Below are positions 44,948 to 54,324 of a stretch of DNA of 64,000 nt, piece by piece (position 1 is the stretch's first letter; each line of letters begins with the position of its first letter). The translations under genes and the position numbers were made by a program. Below the pieces are notes generated by a model. That model saw only the letters and a program-made list of their open reading frames with translations, had not been told where the DNA came from and made no database searches. Source of the stretch: Vibrio gelatinilyticus (GTDB lineage Bacteria > Pseudomonadota > Gammaproteobacteria > Enterobacterales > Vibrionaceae); the NCBI RefSeq assembly GCF_022836845.1, contig NZ_JAJNNZ010000003.1, forward strand, positions 1-64,000. Reading direction: 5' to 3'.

Positions 44948-44995
44948 TGTTCGGAGTGTTGGGATTCGTTACCGCTTTTAGGTATCGACAAAACA

Positions 44996-45598
44996 TCAGG
45001 GCCGTTTTAATTCTTTTATTGCAGGTTTTACAGCAAAGGCATCGCCACCTAATTTCCCTACCGAATCTATCTGATGTTGATTGATTGCGTCATCAAGGAA
45101 GAGATCATCTCGGACATAGATAGATTTTACGTCTAGCAAGACTATTGTTCCTCCGGTGGGTAGGTCGCTGATGGTGCGGATTTCTCTTAGGGTGCATTCA
45201 TAGCGAACGGGGGATTCTTTCACCGATGAGACACTCACCAGGGCGCTCTTACATTGTTGAACTTCAGCGTGCTCAAACTCACTGATAGCGCCCTCTAAGG
45301 CCGCACTGGTCATATTTGCTTTTACCATTAAGTCTGAATTGACGATATTGACTACACACTCACCCGTTTGCTTGAGGTTGACTAAGGTGTCTTTATCGTT
45401 GCCATTACGCTGCGTAACTTGGGTATAGAGCAATACAGGTGGGTTACAACTGGCGACAGTAAAAAAAGAATAGGGCGCTAGGTTATCGATACCTTCAGCA
45501 GATCGAGTGCTGATCCATGCTATTGGTCTGGGAGTCACCCCGCCGTTGAGCAATCGATAATTCTGCTGTGGGGTGAGTTCGGCTGTTTTGAAGTCCAT
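44996..45598 (-). CDS. Flavin reductase-like FMN-binding protein
   Basis: A 200-residue protein with the flavin reductase-like split barrel: NYRLLNGGVTPRPIAWISTR, NLAPYSFFTVASCNPPVLL, and the FMN-binding region DTLVNLKQTGECVVNIV. Members reduce flavin for monooxygenases or act as stand-alone oxidoreductases. I start it at 45598, where GAGG lies six bases upstream; the frame extends nine codons further. It stands alone. The 320-bp gap to the VOC gene on its right shows no gene. Confidence 0.82.
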   Translation of the reverse strand: MDFKTAELTPQQNYRLLNGGVTPRPIAWISTRSAEGIDNLAPYSFFTVASCNPPVLLYTQVTQRNGNDKDTLVNLKQTGECVVNIVNSDLMVKANMTSAALEGAISEFEHAEVQQCKSALVSVSSVKESPVRYECTLREIRTISDLPTGGTIVLLDVKSIYVRDDLFLDDAINQHQIDSVGKLGGDAFAVKPAIKELKRP

Positions 45599-45918
45599 GT
45601 GGTGCCTCGCAAAGGAGTGGTTCATCTTATGCTCTGGTAAAGCAACTATATCGGCTTAAACCGCAGAGATCACTCATGCTAATAGAATAACTCGAACTGG
45701 TCGCTCCTTTTCTTTCAGGGGGAGTGAGTCCTCTTTGCTCGTGACTTATAGGGCGACGGAAACCCAAAACATTAATGACACTCGCTGAGTGTAAATTGTT
45801 AATAACGAAATATTATCAAAAGCATAATTATTGATAATTTCAAGAAATTACAAATACTCCATATACTCTCTCCATCGAAACAAGACAACGAAACAGTTAA
45901 CGGTATTTGGAGCGCATT

Positions 45919-46404
45919 ATGAAAATGAATCACGTAGGCATCATGGTTGGCGATATGGACAAAGCGGTTGAGTTCTACACTCAGGCACTAGGTTTAAAAA
46001 TCGTTATGAACAACACAAAGGTTGTTGAAGAGCGTGAAACGGCTATCGGTCGTATGTGTATCGCGGTATTTGGTGAAGGCTTCAAAGGTTTCAATATTGC
46101 TCACCTAGTAACGACAGACGGCATCGGTGTTGAACTTTTTGAAATGAAAGAGCGTCAGGAGCGTCACGAAGTTGATTTCTCTCGCCTTGGTATTTTCCAC
46201 TTCTGCCTGCAAACTGACGACTTTGCTGGTGTCATTGAGCGTACTGAAAGATTCGGCGGTAAAGTCCGTATGGATATCATGCGTTACCACCCAGAAGACG
46301 ATAACAAGCCAGCGAAAATGGTTTATCTAGAAGACCCGTTTGGCAACCTATTTGAACTTTACTCGCATACATACGAAGAAACATACGCTTCTGACTACGA
46401 GTAA
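45919..46404 (+). CDS. VOC-superfamily (glyoxalase/dioxygenase-like) protein
   Basis: About 161 residues with two beta-alpha-beta-beta-beta units: NHVGIMVGDMDKAVEFYTQA at the start and LEDPFGNLFELYSHTYEE at the end. Metal ligands are suggested by His in NHVGI, His in IFHFCLQ and Glu in LFELYS. GGAG precedes the ATG at 45919. The next ATG two codons later is also possible. The superfamily includes lactoylglutathione lyase, extradiol dioxygenases and fosfomycin resistance proteins, and the substrate is not evident. Confidence 0.8.
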   Translation: MKMNHVGIMVGDMDKAVEFYTQALGLKIVMNNTKVVEERETAIGRMCIAVFGEGFKGFNIAHLVTTDGIGVELFEMKERQERHEVDFSRLGIFHFCLQTDDFAGVIERTERFGGKVRMDIMRYHPEDDNKPAKMVYLEDPFGNLFELYSHTYEETYASDYE

Positions 46405-46423
46405 GCAGAAACGCAACAACAAT

Positions 46424-46449
46424 AGGCTGGCTCTGGTGCTAGCCTTTTT
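46424..46449 (+). terminator. Terminator after the VOC gene
   Basis: AGGCTGGC and GCTAGCCT pair with one wobble across a short loop, followed by TTTTT. Confidence 0.75.
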
Positions 46450-46556
46450 GTTAGGTGCTACTTTTATAGCTTAGTGATGTACGAAGAAAGTGATGATCAC
46501 TGTTCTACAAGTGAAGACAGGCGATGGCCAATTAAAACAATGTATTAGGAGATAAA

Positions 46557-47354
46557 ATGAGTGTTCCAAACTTTGGTGTGGGTACCTTTCGTTTGCAGGG
46601 TGAAACCGTTATTAACTCAGTGAAAAATGCATTAGAACTTGGCTATCGAGCCGTAGATACCGCGCAAATTTACGATAATGAAGCCGAGGTAGGTCAGGCG
46701 GTTTTAGAAAGTGGCGTAGATCGAAAGGCTTTGTTTATTACCACTAAGATTTGGGTGGATAAACTCAGCAAAGAAAAGCTCATTCCAAGTTTAAAAGAGA
46801 GTTTGGAAAAGCTGAAAACGGAGTATGTCGATCTCACTCTGATTCATTGGCCTGGTGAAGGTCATGATGTGCGCGAGTACATGCAAGAGCTATTGAAAGC
46901 CAAGCAACTTGGCCTGACAAAAGAAATTGGGGTCTCTAATTTCAATATCGCATTATTAAAAGAGGCCGGCGAAGTGGTCGGTATGGACAACATCGCGACC
47001 AATCAAATCGAACTCAGCCCTTATTTGCAAAATCGCGAGTTGGTTGACTTTATGCAACAACAAAACATCAAAGTCACCTCATATATGACGCTGGCCTACG
47101 GCAAAGTGTTGCAAGACGAGGTGATTAAAAATATCGCTTTGCAACGCAATTCCACAGCCGCTCAAGTGGCACTCGCATGGGCTATGCAAAAAGGTTTTGC
47201 TGTGATCCCGTCGTCAACCAAGCGAGCCAATTTAGCCAGCAACCTAGAAGCAAAGATGCTGCGTTTAACCGATGACGAAATGGCAAAGATTGACGGGTTA
47301 GAATGCAATGGGCGAGAAATCGACCCTAAAGGTCTCGCCCCTATTTGGGACTAG
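46557..47354 (+). CDS. dkgB: Aldo/keto reductase, 2,5-diketo-D-gluconate reductase B type
   Basis: A 265-residue NADPH-dependent reductase. Visible parts: [10 protein letters not shown], the catalytic Asp-Tyr region [18 protein letters not shown], the Lys in FITTKIWVD, His in LTLIHWPG, the motif [13 protein letters not shown], and the cofactor-binding end [17 protein letters not shown]. The sequence fits the DkgB branch, which reduces 2,5-diketo-gluconate or methylglyoxal-like aldehydes. TTAGGAG lies upstream of the ATG. It converges with the pseudouridine synthase gene. Confidence 0.87.
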   Translation: MSVPNFGVGTFRLQGETVINSVKNALELGYRAVDTAQIYDNEAEVGQAVLESGVDRKALFITTKIWVDKLSKEKLIPSLKESLEKLKTEYVDLTLIHWPGEGHDVREYMQELLKAKQLGLTKEIGVSNFNIALLKEAGEVVGMDNIATNQIELSPYLQNRELVDFMQQQNIKVTSYMTLAYGKVLQDEVIKNIALQRNSTAAQVALAWAMQKGFAVIPSSTKRANLASNLEAKMLRLTDDEMAKIDGLECNGREIDPKGLAPIWD

Positions 47355-47379
47355 TTATCGCGAATAGACTGGTCAGCCT

Positions 47380-49059
47380 TTAAAATTCACTGTCGACTTG
47401 AAAGACCATGCGCTCTTTCGTATAGGGATGATCGAGTTCCAATCGCTCTGCGTGCAAATGCAAACGGTCAGCTTTCTTTCCGTACAGGCCGTCGCCTACC
47501 ATTGGCATGTTAAGCCCTAGATTGTGCGCACTGTGGACACGAAGCTGATGGGTTCTGCCTGTTTTTGGGTACATGAACACTTTGCTGCGCCCATCTTTGA
47601 CTTCAATTAATTGCCAGTGGGTTAGGGCAGGTTTGCCGTGTTCATCACACACAAGTTGTCGTGGGCGATCGTCAGGGTCACCGCGCATAGGTAAGGCAAC
47701 CTCTCCTTCGGTCTGGGTCAGTTCTCCTTCTAGTAATGCGACATAGCGCTTTTGTACTCCACGGGTGATGAACTGTTTTTGTAAGCTTTTATTAGCACGT
47801 CTGGTCAATGCAAAGACCAATAAACCGGATGTCGCCATGTCCAGACGGTGAATTACAAAAGGGCCTTCTACATCTGGAAATAGGGCTTGCAGCCGCGTAT
47901 ACGCCGAGTCTTTAATGGTTTTTCCGGGTACGGATAAGAGACCTGACGGTTTGTTGATGACCACCATCGCTTCATCCTGGAATAGGATTTCCAATTCTTT
48001 GTCTTCAGCCCAGTTCTTTTCAAGAGGATTAGGCTCAACATTTAGGCCTTGCAACATATGCCCCAAGATAGGTTGGCATTTATTGTTGCACGATGGGTAG
48101 AAGTTTTTGTGCTGACGGATTTCTGATTTAGGAGATGCCCCCCACCAAAACTCGGCAAATGCCAATGGCGTAAAGTGGTGCTTGTAAGCGAAATTTAGGA
48201 GTTTGGGTGCGGCACATTCGCCTGCTCCTGCTGGTGGAGTAGGGTTTGCTGTTGCAGCAAAGATATCCACTAGATCGAGCACTTCACCGCGTTGATTTAG
48301 AAAGCGATACTGTTTGTGGAGCTTGTGCTGTAAGGCGTTGGACAACATCTTATGATGCTCTCTCAGCTCTGCTAAATGAGCTTCAAGAACCGTCAAACGT
48401 TGCGCTTTGACGGCTAACCTTTCATCCCAAACACGCTTTAAGTGCTTGAGTTGGTTTTTTTCGGCCACGCTTTGTTTGCTGAGTTCGTCGAACAAAGCGT
48501 TAAGGCTATCGGGAGCTAGCGTATGTTGCGCTTCTTTTCGCTGTTTCTTGCGAGTTGCGCGACCGTGAATCATTGTCTCGCGATGGGCTTGTTCTTCTTT
48601 TTGGTACGCGGCGCGCTCGGCTGCTATTTGCGCTTTAAGATCTGCTATCTCAGGATTTTCAGCACAGGTTTTATAGCTTGCGTACGCTTTGTTGATTTCT
48701 TCAGCATCGCCAAGGAAAAACCCGTCTTTAGTGAGCATGTCGAAAACCGGTGGAACGAAGCCAGGCAATAGGTTTTGGTCGGCAATTTTTCCAGAAAAAG
48801 CACTTAAAAAGCCGATTTCTCCCTGCGGGTTTTGCACCAGCAGAACGCCGAACATTTTACCCCGACCACTACCTTGATTTTCTAGGCCAAAGTCATGCTC
48901 GAAATCCGTTTGAGTTTCCAGATATTGTAGGATCTGTTTTGCAGCCAATACGCATAAAGGGTGTGGCGTGTAGTAAAACGGAAAAGTAAATTGTTCTGGC
49001 AAATCATAGCCTTCGATAGCAACGTCAAATCGATGAAAACAATGTTGGGGCGAGTGCAT
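47380..49059 (-). CDS. RluA-family pseudouridine synthase with long N-terminal extension
   Basis: A 559-residue protein. The catalytic domain occupies the last 210 residues, with HRLDMATSG (404-412, Asp407 the nucleophile), RGVQKRYVALLEG and PKTGRTHQLRVHSAHNLG. In front lie about 345 residues: a conserved head FPFYYTPHPLCVLAAKQ, a long Lys/Glu/Gln-rich coiled coil (about 140-250), and a region with CNNKCQPILGHMLQ. The enzyme isomerises uridine in rRNA or tRNA. The N-terminal part is much larger than in RluA itself and probably chooses the RNA target. I recall similar long versions in other vibrios. Confidence 0.85.
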   Translation of the reverse strand: MHSPQHCFHRFDVAIEGYDLPEQFTFPFYYTPHPLCVLAAKQILQYLETQTDFEHDFGLENQGSGRGKMFGVLLVQNPQGEIGFLSAFSGKIADQNLLPGFVPPVFDMLTKDGFFLGDAEEINKAYASYKTCAENPEIADLKAQIAAERAAYQKEEQAHRETMIHGRATRKKQRKEAQHTLAPDSLNALFDELSKQSVAEKNQLKHLKRVWDERLAVKAQRLTVLEAHLAELREHHKMLSNALQHKLHKQYRFLNQRGEVLDLVDIFAATANPTPPAGAGECAAPKLLNFAYKHHFTPLAFAEFWWGASPKSEIRQHKNFYPSCNNKCQPILGHMLQGLNVEPNPLEKNWAEDKELEILFQDEAMVVINKPSGLLSVPGKTIKDSAYTRLQALFPDVEGPFVIHRLDMATSGLLVFALTRRANKSLQKQFITRGVQKRYVALLEGELTQTEGEVALPMRGDPDDRPRQLVCDEHGKPALTHWQLIEVKDGRSKVFMYPKTGRTHQLRVHSAHNLGLNMPMVGDGLYGKKADRLHLHAERLELDHPYTKERMVFQVDSEF

Positions 49060-49323
49060 AGTAAAGGCCGTATGATCGGAGAAATTTGAGCACGGATTGT
49101 ACCTTTTTTTCAGGCGATTGCCATGAGGAGTACATGAGAACTCTTTATGAAGTAATGATGGTCGTTTATCTGCGGTTTTACAACGTATGGTGACAAGAGC
49201 TTAATTGAGCGCGAGGTGACGACTATGAGGGGCAGAATAAAGACAGTTGGCACAATAAGCACCAACCAGTCTTTGGTAAATACCTGTGGCCAGGCCTACT
49301 AGGCCTGAGCCAGTACAGGTGAA

Positions 49324-50421
49324 TCACTCATTGAGATTTACCTCAATAATACCTGCGACCAAACTGTCAAGCTGCACGACAACTTGCTCGCTGGCTTCTT
49401 CCATCATAGCCACAGAGGCCAGCGCTGCTGTGAGGTTGTCAGCCTGAGCTTTTTCTATGGCAATTTTACCTTGGTCATGAACTTCTTTATGCGGCGCATC
49501 GATTAATTGGTGACTTCTGAAGTGACTATAGTTTTTGCCTTCACCCTGGTGATACCACTGTCCTAAACGACATTGTGTGTGAGAGTTCACTTCTTGATCG
49601 AACAGTCCGCTGTGCAGCATACGATAAATGTTGTTTTTCCATACGGCGTGGTCAAGTTTGACCGTATCAATGAAAGCACCAATAGATGCTGCATTGATCA
49701 CTTGGTTCATATGCTCAGACTTCACAACGAGTTCATTAACAATACTGCCTATTTGGGCGGATGATGCCGATACCTCTTCGGCGCAGACTTGGTTTTCACC
49801 AATTGAGCCTTTTAATGTGGCAACCTGTTCGAAGACCTGATTGACCAGACTATCAATTTGTTGACTGGCACCATTGGCTTTTCCTGCGAGAGTTCTCACT
49901 TCGTCAGCAACCACAGCAAACCCTCGACCGGCTTCTCCTGCTCGTGCCGCTTCAATCGCCGCATTAAGTGCCAACAAGTTGGTTTGGTCTGAAATTTCCT
50001 GAATTGATGAGACAAGAGCGCGAATAGAGTTAGCGGTACCGTCTAACAACTCGATAGCATCGATGCTTTGCGCTGCTTGCTCTGAGATCTTAACCGCTCG
50101 ACTATCAAGGCGGTTGATTGCCTGATGTGTTTGTTCGAACATACCAGTCAATTGTTTTAAGCCTTCATTTTCATTGGCAAGAACTTTCGCACCATCAGCC
50201 ATACCCGAGCGTATGGCCTCAAGCATTTCACCACCCTTTAGGTTGTTTTGCATGAGCTTTTCGCGAAATGCTTCTTCAGACTGAAGCTGCTCAATGAGTG
50301 CGTTAGCCTGTGCCAATTGACTCTCTAAGTCGCCGATTTCTGCTTGATGCCTACTTTTGAGATCTACAACCTCTTGCTGCAGTCTCGCATTCTCTTTTTT
50401 TATGGTTTTTGTTTGAAACAT
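49324..50421 (-). CDS. Soluble methyl-accepting chemotaxis protein with CZB domain
   Basis: A 365-residue protein with no membrane segment. An N-terminal coiled coil leads into the signalling hairpin ([20 protein letters not shown], then [15 protein letters not shown]). The C-terminal third is a chemoreceptor zinc-binding domain: [17 protein letters not shown] and the spaced histidines in [16 protein letters not shown], supplying one Cys and three His. CZB receptors, such as TlpD, sense oxidants or zinc in the cytoplasm. A kinase-coupling function is implied by the intact hairpin tip. Confidence 0.88.
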   Translation of the reverse strand: MFQTKTIKKENARLQQEVVDLKSRHQAEIGDLESQLAQANALIEQLQSEEAFREKLMQNNLKGGEMLEAIRSGMADGAKVLANENEGLKQLTGMFEQTHQAINRLDSRAVKISEQAAQSIDAIELLDGTANSIRALVSSIQEISDQTNLLALNAAIEAARAGEAGRGFAVVADEVRTLAGKANGASQQIDSLVNQVFEQVATLKGSIGENQVCAEEVSASSAQIGSIVNELVVKSEHMNQVINAASIGAFIDTVKLDHAVWKNNIYRMLHSGLFDQEVNSHTQCRLGQWYHQGEGKNYSHFRSHQLIDAPHKEVHDQGKIAIEKAQADNLTAALASVAMMEEASEQVVVQLDSLVAGIIEVNLNE

Positions 50422-50721
50422 ACATTCCCTTTATATTCAGCAAGGATTTTTGTTGGTATTGCCATATCATTATATCATTCAACGAGTTAACAGTAACATT
50501 ACGAATAAAAATCCGCGGCGAAATAACTTGAAGATGTGAGCCTTGATAAAGTAATTATTCTCACGAAATGTCGGGTCTCTTCCTATCAATCGTGGTTAAT
50601 ACCTTAGCGGTGCACACCGTATCACAGACTGACGCTTTTCTTTTGCTACTTGGCAACCAATTGATGAAACTGAAGTGGCCGAAGCGTTCAGTAACTTCAG
50701 GCCATTTGATGAGGATGAATA
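50422..50721. other. Divergent intergenic region, 300 bp, no gene seen
   Basis: It separates the chemoreceptor and the methyltransferase and must hold both promoters. I see no clear operator or structured element. Confidence 0.35.
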
Positions 50722-51624
50722 ATGAGCAATTCGATGTTTAGTAAAGATGGCACTGCTCAAGGCGTGGCTAAGCAGCGCCTGATCGAATCACTTGCCGATC
50801 CCGATAAGCGAATTATCAACGACCCATACGCCGATAGGTTTGTCATGGGCGCGAGCCTTATCAAACTGATGGGCCATAAGGTCAGTGTTTGGTTAACCGA
50901 CAAATTTGCACCAGGCTTTCACGAGCACTTGATTTCACGCACGCGCTTTGTTGACGATCTGGTGTCACAAAGCGCCGTGCATGGTATAGAACAATACGTC
51001 ATTCTTGGTGCTGGCTATGACTTACGTGCATATCGACTTGATTTGCCCGCTTCAATGAAAATCTTTGAAGTGGATCAAGCCGAGGTCCAGGCAAGAAAGC
51101 GCAATAAGCTGCCACAAGATTTACCCAATAAAGACAATGTTGTTTATGTGGACGTTGACTTTATGCATCAGTCGCTGAGCGAGCAACTGCTGGCAGCTGG
51201 GGTTGATCAAAACAAATCCACGCTATTTACTCTTGAAGGCGCCTCTCAATACATATCAAAACAGGCATTGGCTTCTACGATTAACGAGATCGCAACGCTA
51301 ACTCAAGACTCTCGCGCTGTGTTCTTTTTTTCTTATGTCGATAGTCGTCTCAATGACAAGCCAGAGGAGTGCTTTGGTCAGGGGTATCCAAAAGCGGCAA
51401 AACGAGCCGACACGATAATGCGCCTCTCCGCTAAAGTGGGTGAGCCATGGGTGTCATTGTACTCCGCTCAGGAAGTTGAAGCTTTGCTTTTGGAAAGTGG
51501 CTTTAGCCTAAAAGAAAACAAGTCGTTGGCTGATCTAAACGATCTCTATTTTAAACCTGTTGGACGAGCCTTATCGGAAGAGCACATTTTGAAGATCGAA
51601 CATTTTGTGATTGCAGAATCATGA
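50722..51624 (+). CDS. Class I SAM-dependent methyltransferase (LCMT/TIGR00027 type)
   Basis: A 300-residue protein with the leucine carboxyl methyltransferase-like plan: MSNSMFSKDGTAQGVAKQRL, INDPYADRFV, the SAM loop YVILGAGYDLRAYRLDLP and the acidic strand IFEVDQAEVQARKR, followed by TLFTLEGASQYISKQAL. Members of this family methylate carboxyls or polyketide-like metabolites, and the substrate is unknown. GAGGA precedes the ATG. It is a single gene, ending at a shared terminator. Confidence 0.85.
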   Translation: MSNSMFSKDGTAQGVAKQRLIESLADPDKRIINDPYADRFVMGASLIKLMGHKVSVWLTDKFAPGFHEHLISRTRFVDDLVSQSAVHGIEQYVILGAGYDLRAYRLDLPASMKIFEVDQAEVQARKRNKLPQDLPNKDNVVYVDVDFMHQSLSEQLLAAGVDQNKSTLFTLEGASQYISKQALASTINEIATLTQDSRAVFFFSYVDSRLNDKPEECFGQGYPKAAKRADTIMRLSAKVGEPWVSLYSAQEVEALLLESGFSLKENKSLADLNDLYFKPVGRALSEEHILKIEHFVIAES

Positions 51625-51666
51625 GAGGTGTAACGTTCTTCGGTCACAGTCTCTCTAGCCGTCAAT

Positions 51667-51700
51667 AAAAAATCCCTCATGTTGTAATGAGGGATTTAGA
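51667..51700. terminator. Bidirectional terminator
   Basis: AAATCCCTCAT and ATGAGGGATTT form a perfect 11-bp stem with a 6-base loop, between the convergent methyltransferase and hpf genes. Confidence 0.88.
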
Positions 51701-51738
51701 ATGACTAAGCTGTCGTTTAGTCACTGTCAACGGATAGT

Positions 51739-52098
51739 TTAGTCGACGAGCTTCATTTCCTGGATAATATCAGAAGCAATTTCTGGTTTTGTGGCAGTCG
51801 GCTTTTCGTGAAGATTCGCTTTAAGCTGTCCTTTGCGATTGCGCAATCCGGTCTCGAGTTTTTTGACGGCTGCTGCGATCGCAACGTACATGACATCGTC
51901 GGTTGAATTAGCCGATACTCTTACACTCTCATAGTTAGTAAAGACTTCTACGTGGTGATGGCCATGCTCTTTAGTGATGATGATGTCGGTACTGATCAGT
52001 TGTGGAAAGTGGACGGCGATTTTTTCAAATTTGCTTTCGACGTCTTTGCGAGAATCGTCATTGATTGATACATGATGTGTCTGAATGTTTACTTTCAT
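51739..52098 (-). CDS. hpf: Ribosome hibernation-promoting factor
   Basis: A 119-residue protein of the HPF/RaiA family, which binds the decoding region of the 30S subunit and favours inactive 100S dimers. The fold is visible as KVNIQTHHVSINDDSRKDVE, then HHHVEVFTNYESVRVSANST, DDVMYVAIAAAVKKLETGL and RNRKGQLK. The short tail after residue 95 fits the short HPF/YfiA group, not the long form. It may be a second copy beside the usual rpoN-linked one; that is inference. AAAGGTAG lies ahead of the ATG. Confidence 0.85.
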   Translation of the reverse strand: MKVNIQTHHVSINDDSRKDVESKFEKIAVHFPQLISTDIIITKEHGHHHVEVFTNYESVRVSANSTDDVMYVAIAAAVKKLETGLRNRKGQLKANLHEKPTATKPEIASDIIQEMKLVD

Positions 52099-52267
52099 AT
52101 AATGCTACCTTTCCAATCACTGTGTTATTTAAAGTTAGCAAACTCCACGTGATTTGACCAAGTATCAAAAGGTACATGTGTGATTCACTTCTGTGTTATC
52201 AAATAATCTACACATGCCCCCTTGAAATTGACTAAGGCAATAACAAGGGGCGTTAACCCTCGTGCGG

Positions 52268-52333
52268 CTTTGTCTAAAACGTGCCTTTGTCTAAAACATG
52301 TCTTTGTCTAAAACATGTCTTTGCTTAAAACAT
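52268..52333. repeat. Tandem 17-bp repeats at the 3' end of pldA
   Basis: CTTTGTCTAAAACGTGC is followed by two CTTTGTCTAAAACATGT units and a partial CTTTGCTTAAAACAT, giving just under four copies. The last unit includes the final codons and stop of pldA, so the others are copies of its 3' end. Confidence 0.85.
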
Positions 52334-53350
52334 ATTGTTGAGAGCGATGCCTACCCCTACACGAGTCTGACTGTGATTGTAATCGATTAAGCTGTCGCCA
52401 TAGCCATTAAACAGCGTCACATAACCCTTGAGTTTTCCATAAAGTGGCGTGGTTAGGTTTGCTTGAATGCCACCTTTTCGGGTAGAAACATTACCGTGCA
52501 TTTTGACGCTGAGTTCGTAGCGGCCAAAGTCGTAGCCCAACCCCCACTCTGCATGTCCCATGTACTCTTCGATATCGGGGTTGTCGTCTCCTCCCGTATC
52601 CTTGGGATCACTTTTCATCTCCTCCGGAAGTCGATACCAGGGACGAACAAAACCGACCAAGTTACCTTGCTCGTAGATAAATTCTGCGAACACGCGATTC
52701 CACGAACGCGAAAGGGTAGTAGAACGCCCATTAGATTGGTGCTCTATGCCCAGCATAAGCCCGGTATTTGCTTCGTTCGGGTGCCAGTCTAGTGGCATGA
52801 TATAAAAGAGCTCTGGCGTATAGTTGGTTTCTCTAAATGGGCTTGAGATATCACTGGCGTAGACTTGCCACCAGGCCTCAAGAGTGAAGGCACCGTAAAG
52901 GCGATCTCCGTCGAAAAATATCGACTGATAGCTGAGCGGGAATTTTAAACTGAGCTGAAATTTAGATTCAACATCTTTAAAGCCGTCACTGTAAGTTTGA
53001 TTGTCACTGTAGGCGTCAGGGTTGATTTGACTGGTCGTGTAAACAGGGAGTATATAGTTCATTTTGTGTGCAGTAAGAACGAATTCAGACTGTTCGCTTT
53101 GCCTTTCCTGAAGGACGCGTTTGGTAAGGGCGCCAGCTTTAGCTTGCTTACCTCGAATGATTAGCGAGTCATCTTTTTCGGTTGACACTTCGGCAGCGCA
53201 TAACGCACGAATTTCACCCACAGTCACTTCTTCTTGGCTTATGGCCAAGTGACGCTCGGTGCATTGTTTTAATTCTGATGCGTAAACCTGGTGAGAGAGG
53301 CCCAGAGATAGGATGATGCAGGCACTGGCCCAGTGACGATAACGATTCAA
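52325..53350 (-). CDS. pldA: Outer-membrane phospholipase A1
   Basis: It hydrolyses phospholipids in the outer leaflet when the membrane is disturbed. The 341 residues have a signal peptide (ACIILSLGLSHQVYAS) and a 12-strand barrel. The active site is in GIEHQSNGRSTTLSRSWNR, with His204, Ser206 and Asn218 at the spacing of E. coli OMPLA. About 60 residues after the signal peptide are extra, in line with other vibrios. The barrel ends GVGIALNNMF. The stop lies in a 17-bp tandem repeat. Confidence 0.92.
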   Translation of the reverse strand: MNRYRHWASACIILSLGLSHQVYASELKQCTERHLAISQEEVTVGEIRALCAAEVSTEKDDSLIIRGKQAKAGALTKRVLQERQSEQSEFVLTAHKMNYILPVYTTSQINPDAYSDNQTYSDGFKDVESKFQLSLKFPLSYQSIFFDGDRLYGAFTLEAWWQVYASDISSPFRETNYTPELFYIMPLDWHPNEANTGLMLGIEHQSNGRSTTLSRSWNRVFAEFIYEQGNLVGFVRPWYRLPEEMKSDPKDTGGDDNPDIEEYMGHAEWGLGYDFGRYELSVKMHGNVSTRKGGIQANLTTPLYGKLKGYVTLFNGYGDSLIDYNHSQTRVGVGIALNNMF

Positions 53351-53421
53351 TGCGATTCCATATTATATCTAATTCCTTTGATGACAATATGTTAACAAAT
53401 GTTTGCAGCTATCGAAAATAA

Positions 53422-54324
53422 TTAGGCATTTAATGCTTGCGATACTTTGGAGCTTGGCACTCTATTGAGCTTGTGACAGATGTCTTGGCCTACCTGAGCG
53501 AGTGCATTGAGATCGACACCCGTGTGTATACCGAGCCCATGACAAAGATACAGCACATCTTCAGTTGCGACATTACCGCTTGAACCTGCGGCGTATGGGC
53601 ATCCTCCCAATCCGGCGACACTGCTGTCGATCACATTTATGCCCATGGTGAGCGCTTGATAGATATTGGCGATGGCTTGTCCCCAGGTATCATGAAAATG
53701 GACGGCGAGTTGCGAGGTGGGCACTTGAGATTGCACAGCGCTTAACATTTGGGCAACTCGTACTGGTGTTCCGGTGCCAATGGTGTCCCCTAAAGATATC
53801 TCGTAACACCCTAAATCAAATAGGGCTTTGGCGACAGCGGCGACGTGATCCGGTTGAGTCTGACCATCGTAAGGGCAATCAACGACACAAGACAGATAAC
53901 CACGGACACGGATATTGTTATTCATGGCTCGTCTCATTACCGGTGCGAAGCGCTTAAGGCTATCAGCAATGGAACAGTTAATATTGTGTTGGCAAAATCC
54001 TTCGGAAGCGGAGGTGAAAATCGCGACTTGGTCGACTCTGGCTGCCATGGCTTGTTCTAACCCACTCATATTGGGAGTCAGCGCAGAGTATATCACGTTG
54101 GGGGAGCGTGCTATTTTACCAAACACTTGCGCGGAGTCTGCCATCTGTGGCACCCATTTGGGAGAAACAAAAGAGCCGCTTTCAATATGGGAAAGGCCTG
54201 TCTTTGATAAGTCATTAATGAGCATAATTTTGTCTTCGAGGCTGACAGACGCTTCATTTTGCAGGCCATCTCTAGGGCCCATTTCGACGATAGTGACAGT
54301 GCTGGGGAGTATCGTATTTGCCAT
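53422..54324 (-). CDS. liuE: Hydroxymethylglutaryl-CoA lyase
   Basis: It splits HMG-CoA into acetyl-CoA and acetoacetate, the last step of leucine breakdown. The protein of 300 residues matches the family: EMGPRDGLQNEA (catalytic Arg and Asp), GSFVSPKWVPQMAD, the CVVDCPYDGQ region, LGDTIGTGTP, VHFHDTWGQAIANI with the metal-binding His pair, and AGLGGCPYAAGSSGNVATED with the catalytic Cys. The start at 54324 overlaps the liuC stop as TAATG. Its ribosome site lies in the end of liuC. Confidence 0.94.
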   Translation of the reverse strand: MANTILPSTVTIVEMGPRDGLQNEASVSLEDKIMLINDLSKTGLSHIESGSFVSPKWVPQMADSAQVFGKIARSPNVIYSALTPNMSGLEQAMAARVDQVAIFTSASEGFCQHNINCSIADSLKRFAPVMRRAMNNNIRVRGYLSCVVDCPYDGQTQPDHVAAVAKALFDLGCYEISLGDTIGTGTPVRVAQMLSAVQSQVPTSQLAVHFHDTWGQAIANIYQALTMGINVIDSSVAGLGGCPYAAGSSGNVATEDVLYLCHGLGIHTGVDLNALAQVGQDICHKLNRVPSSKVSQALNA

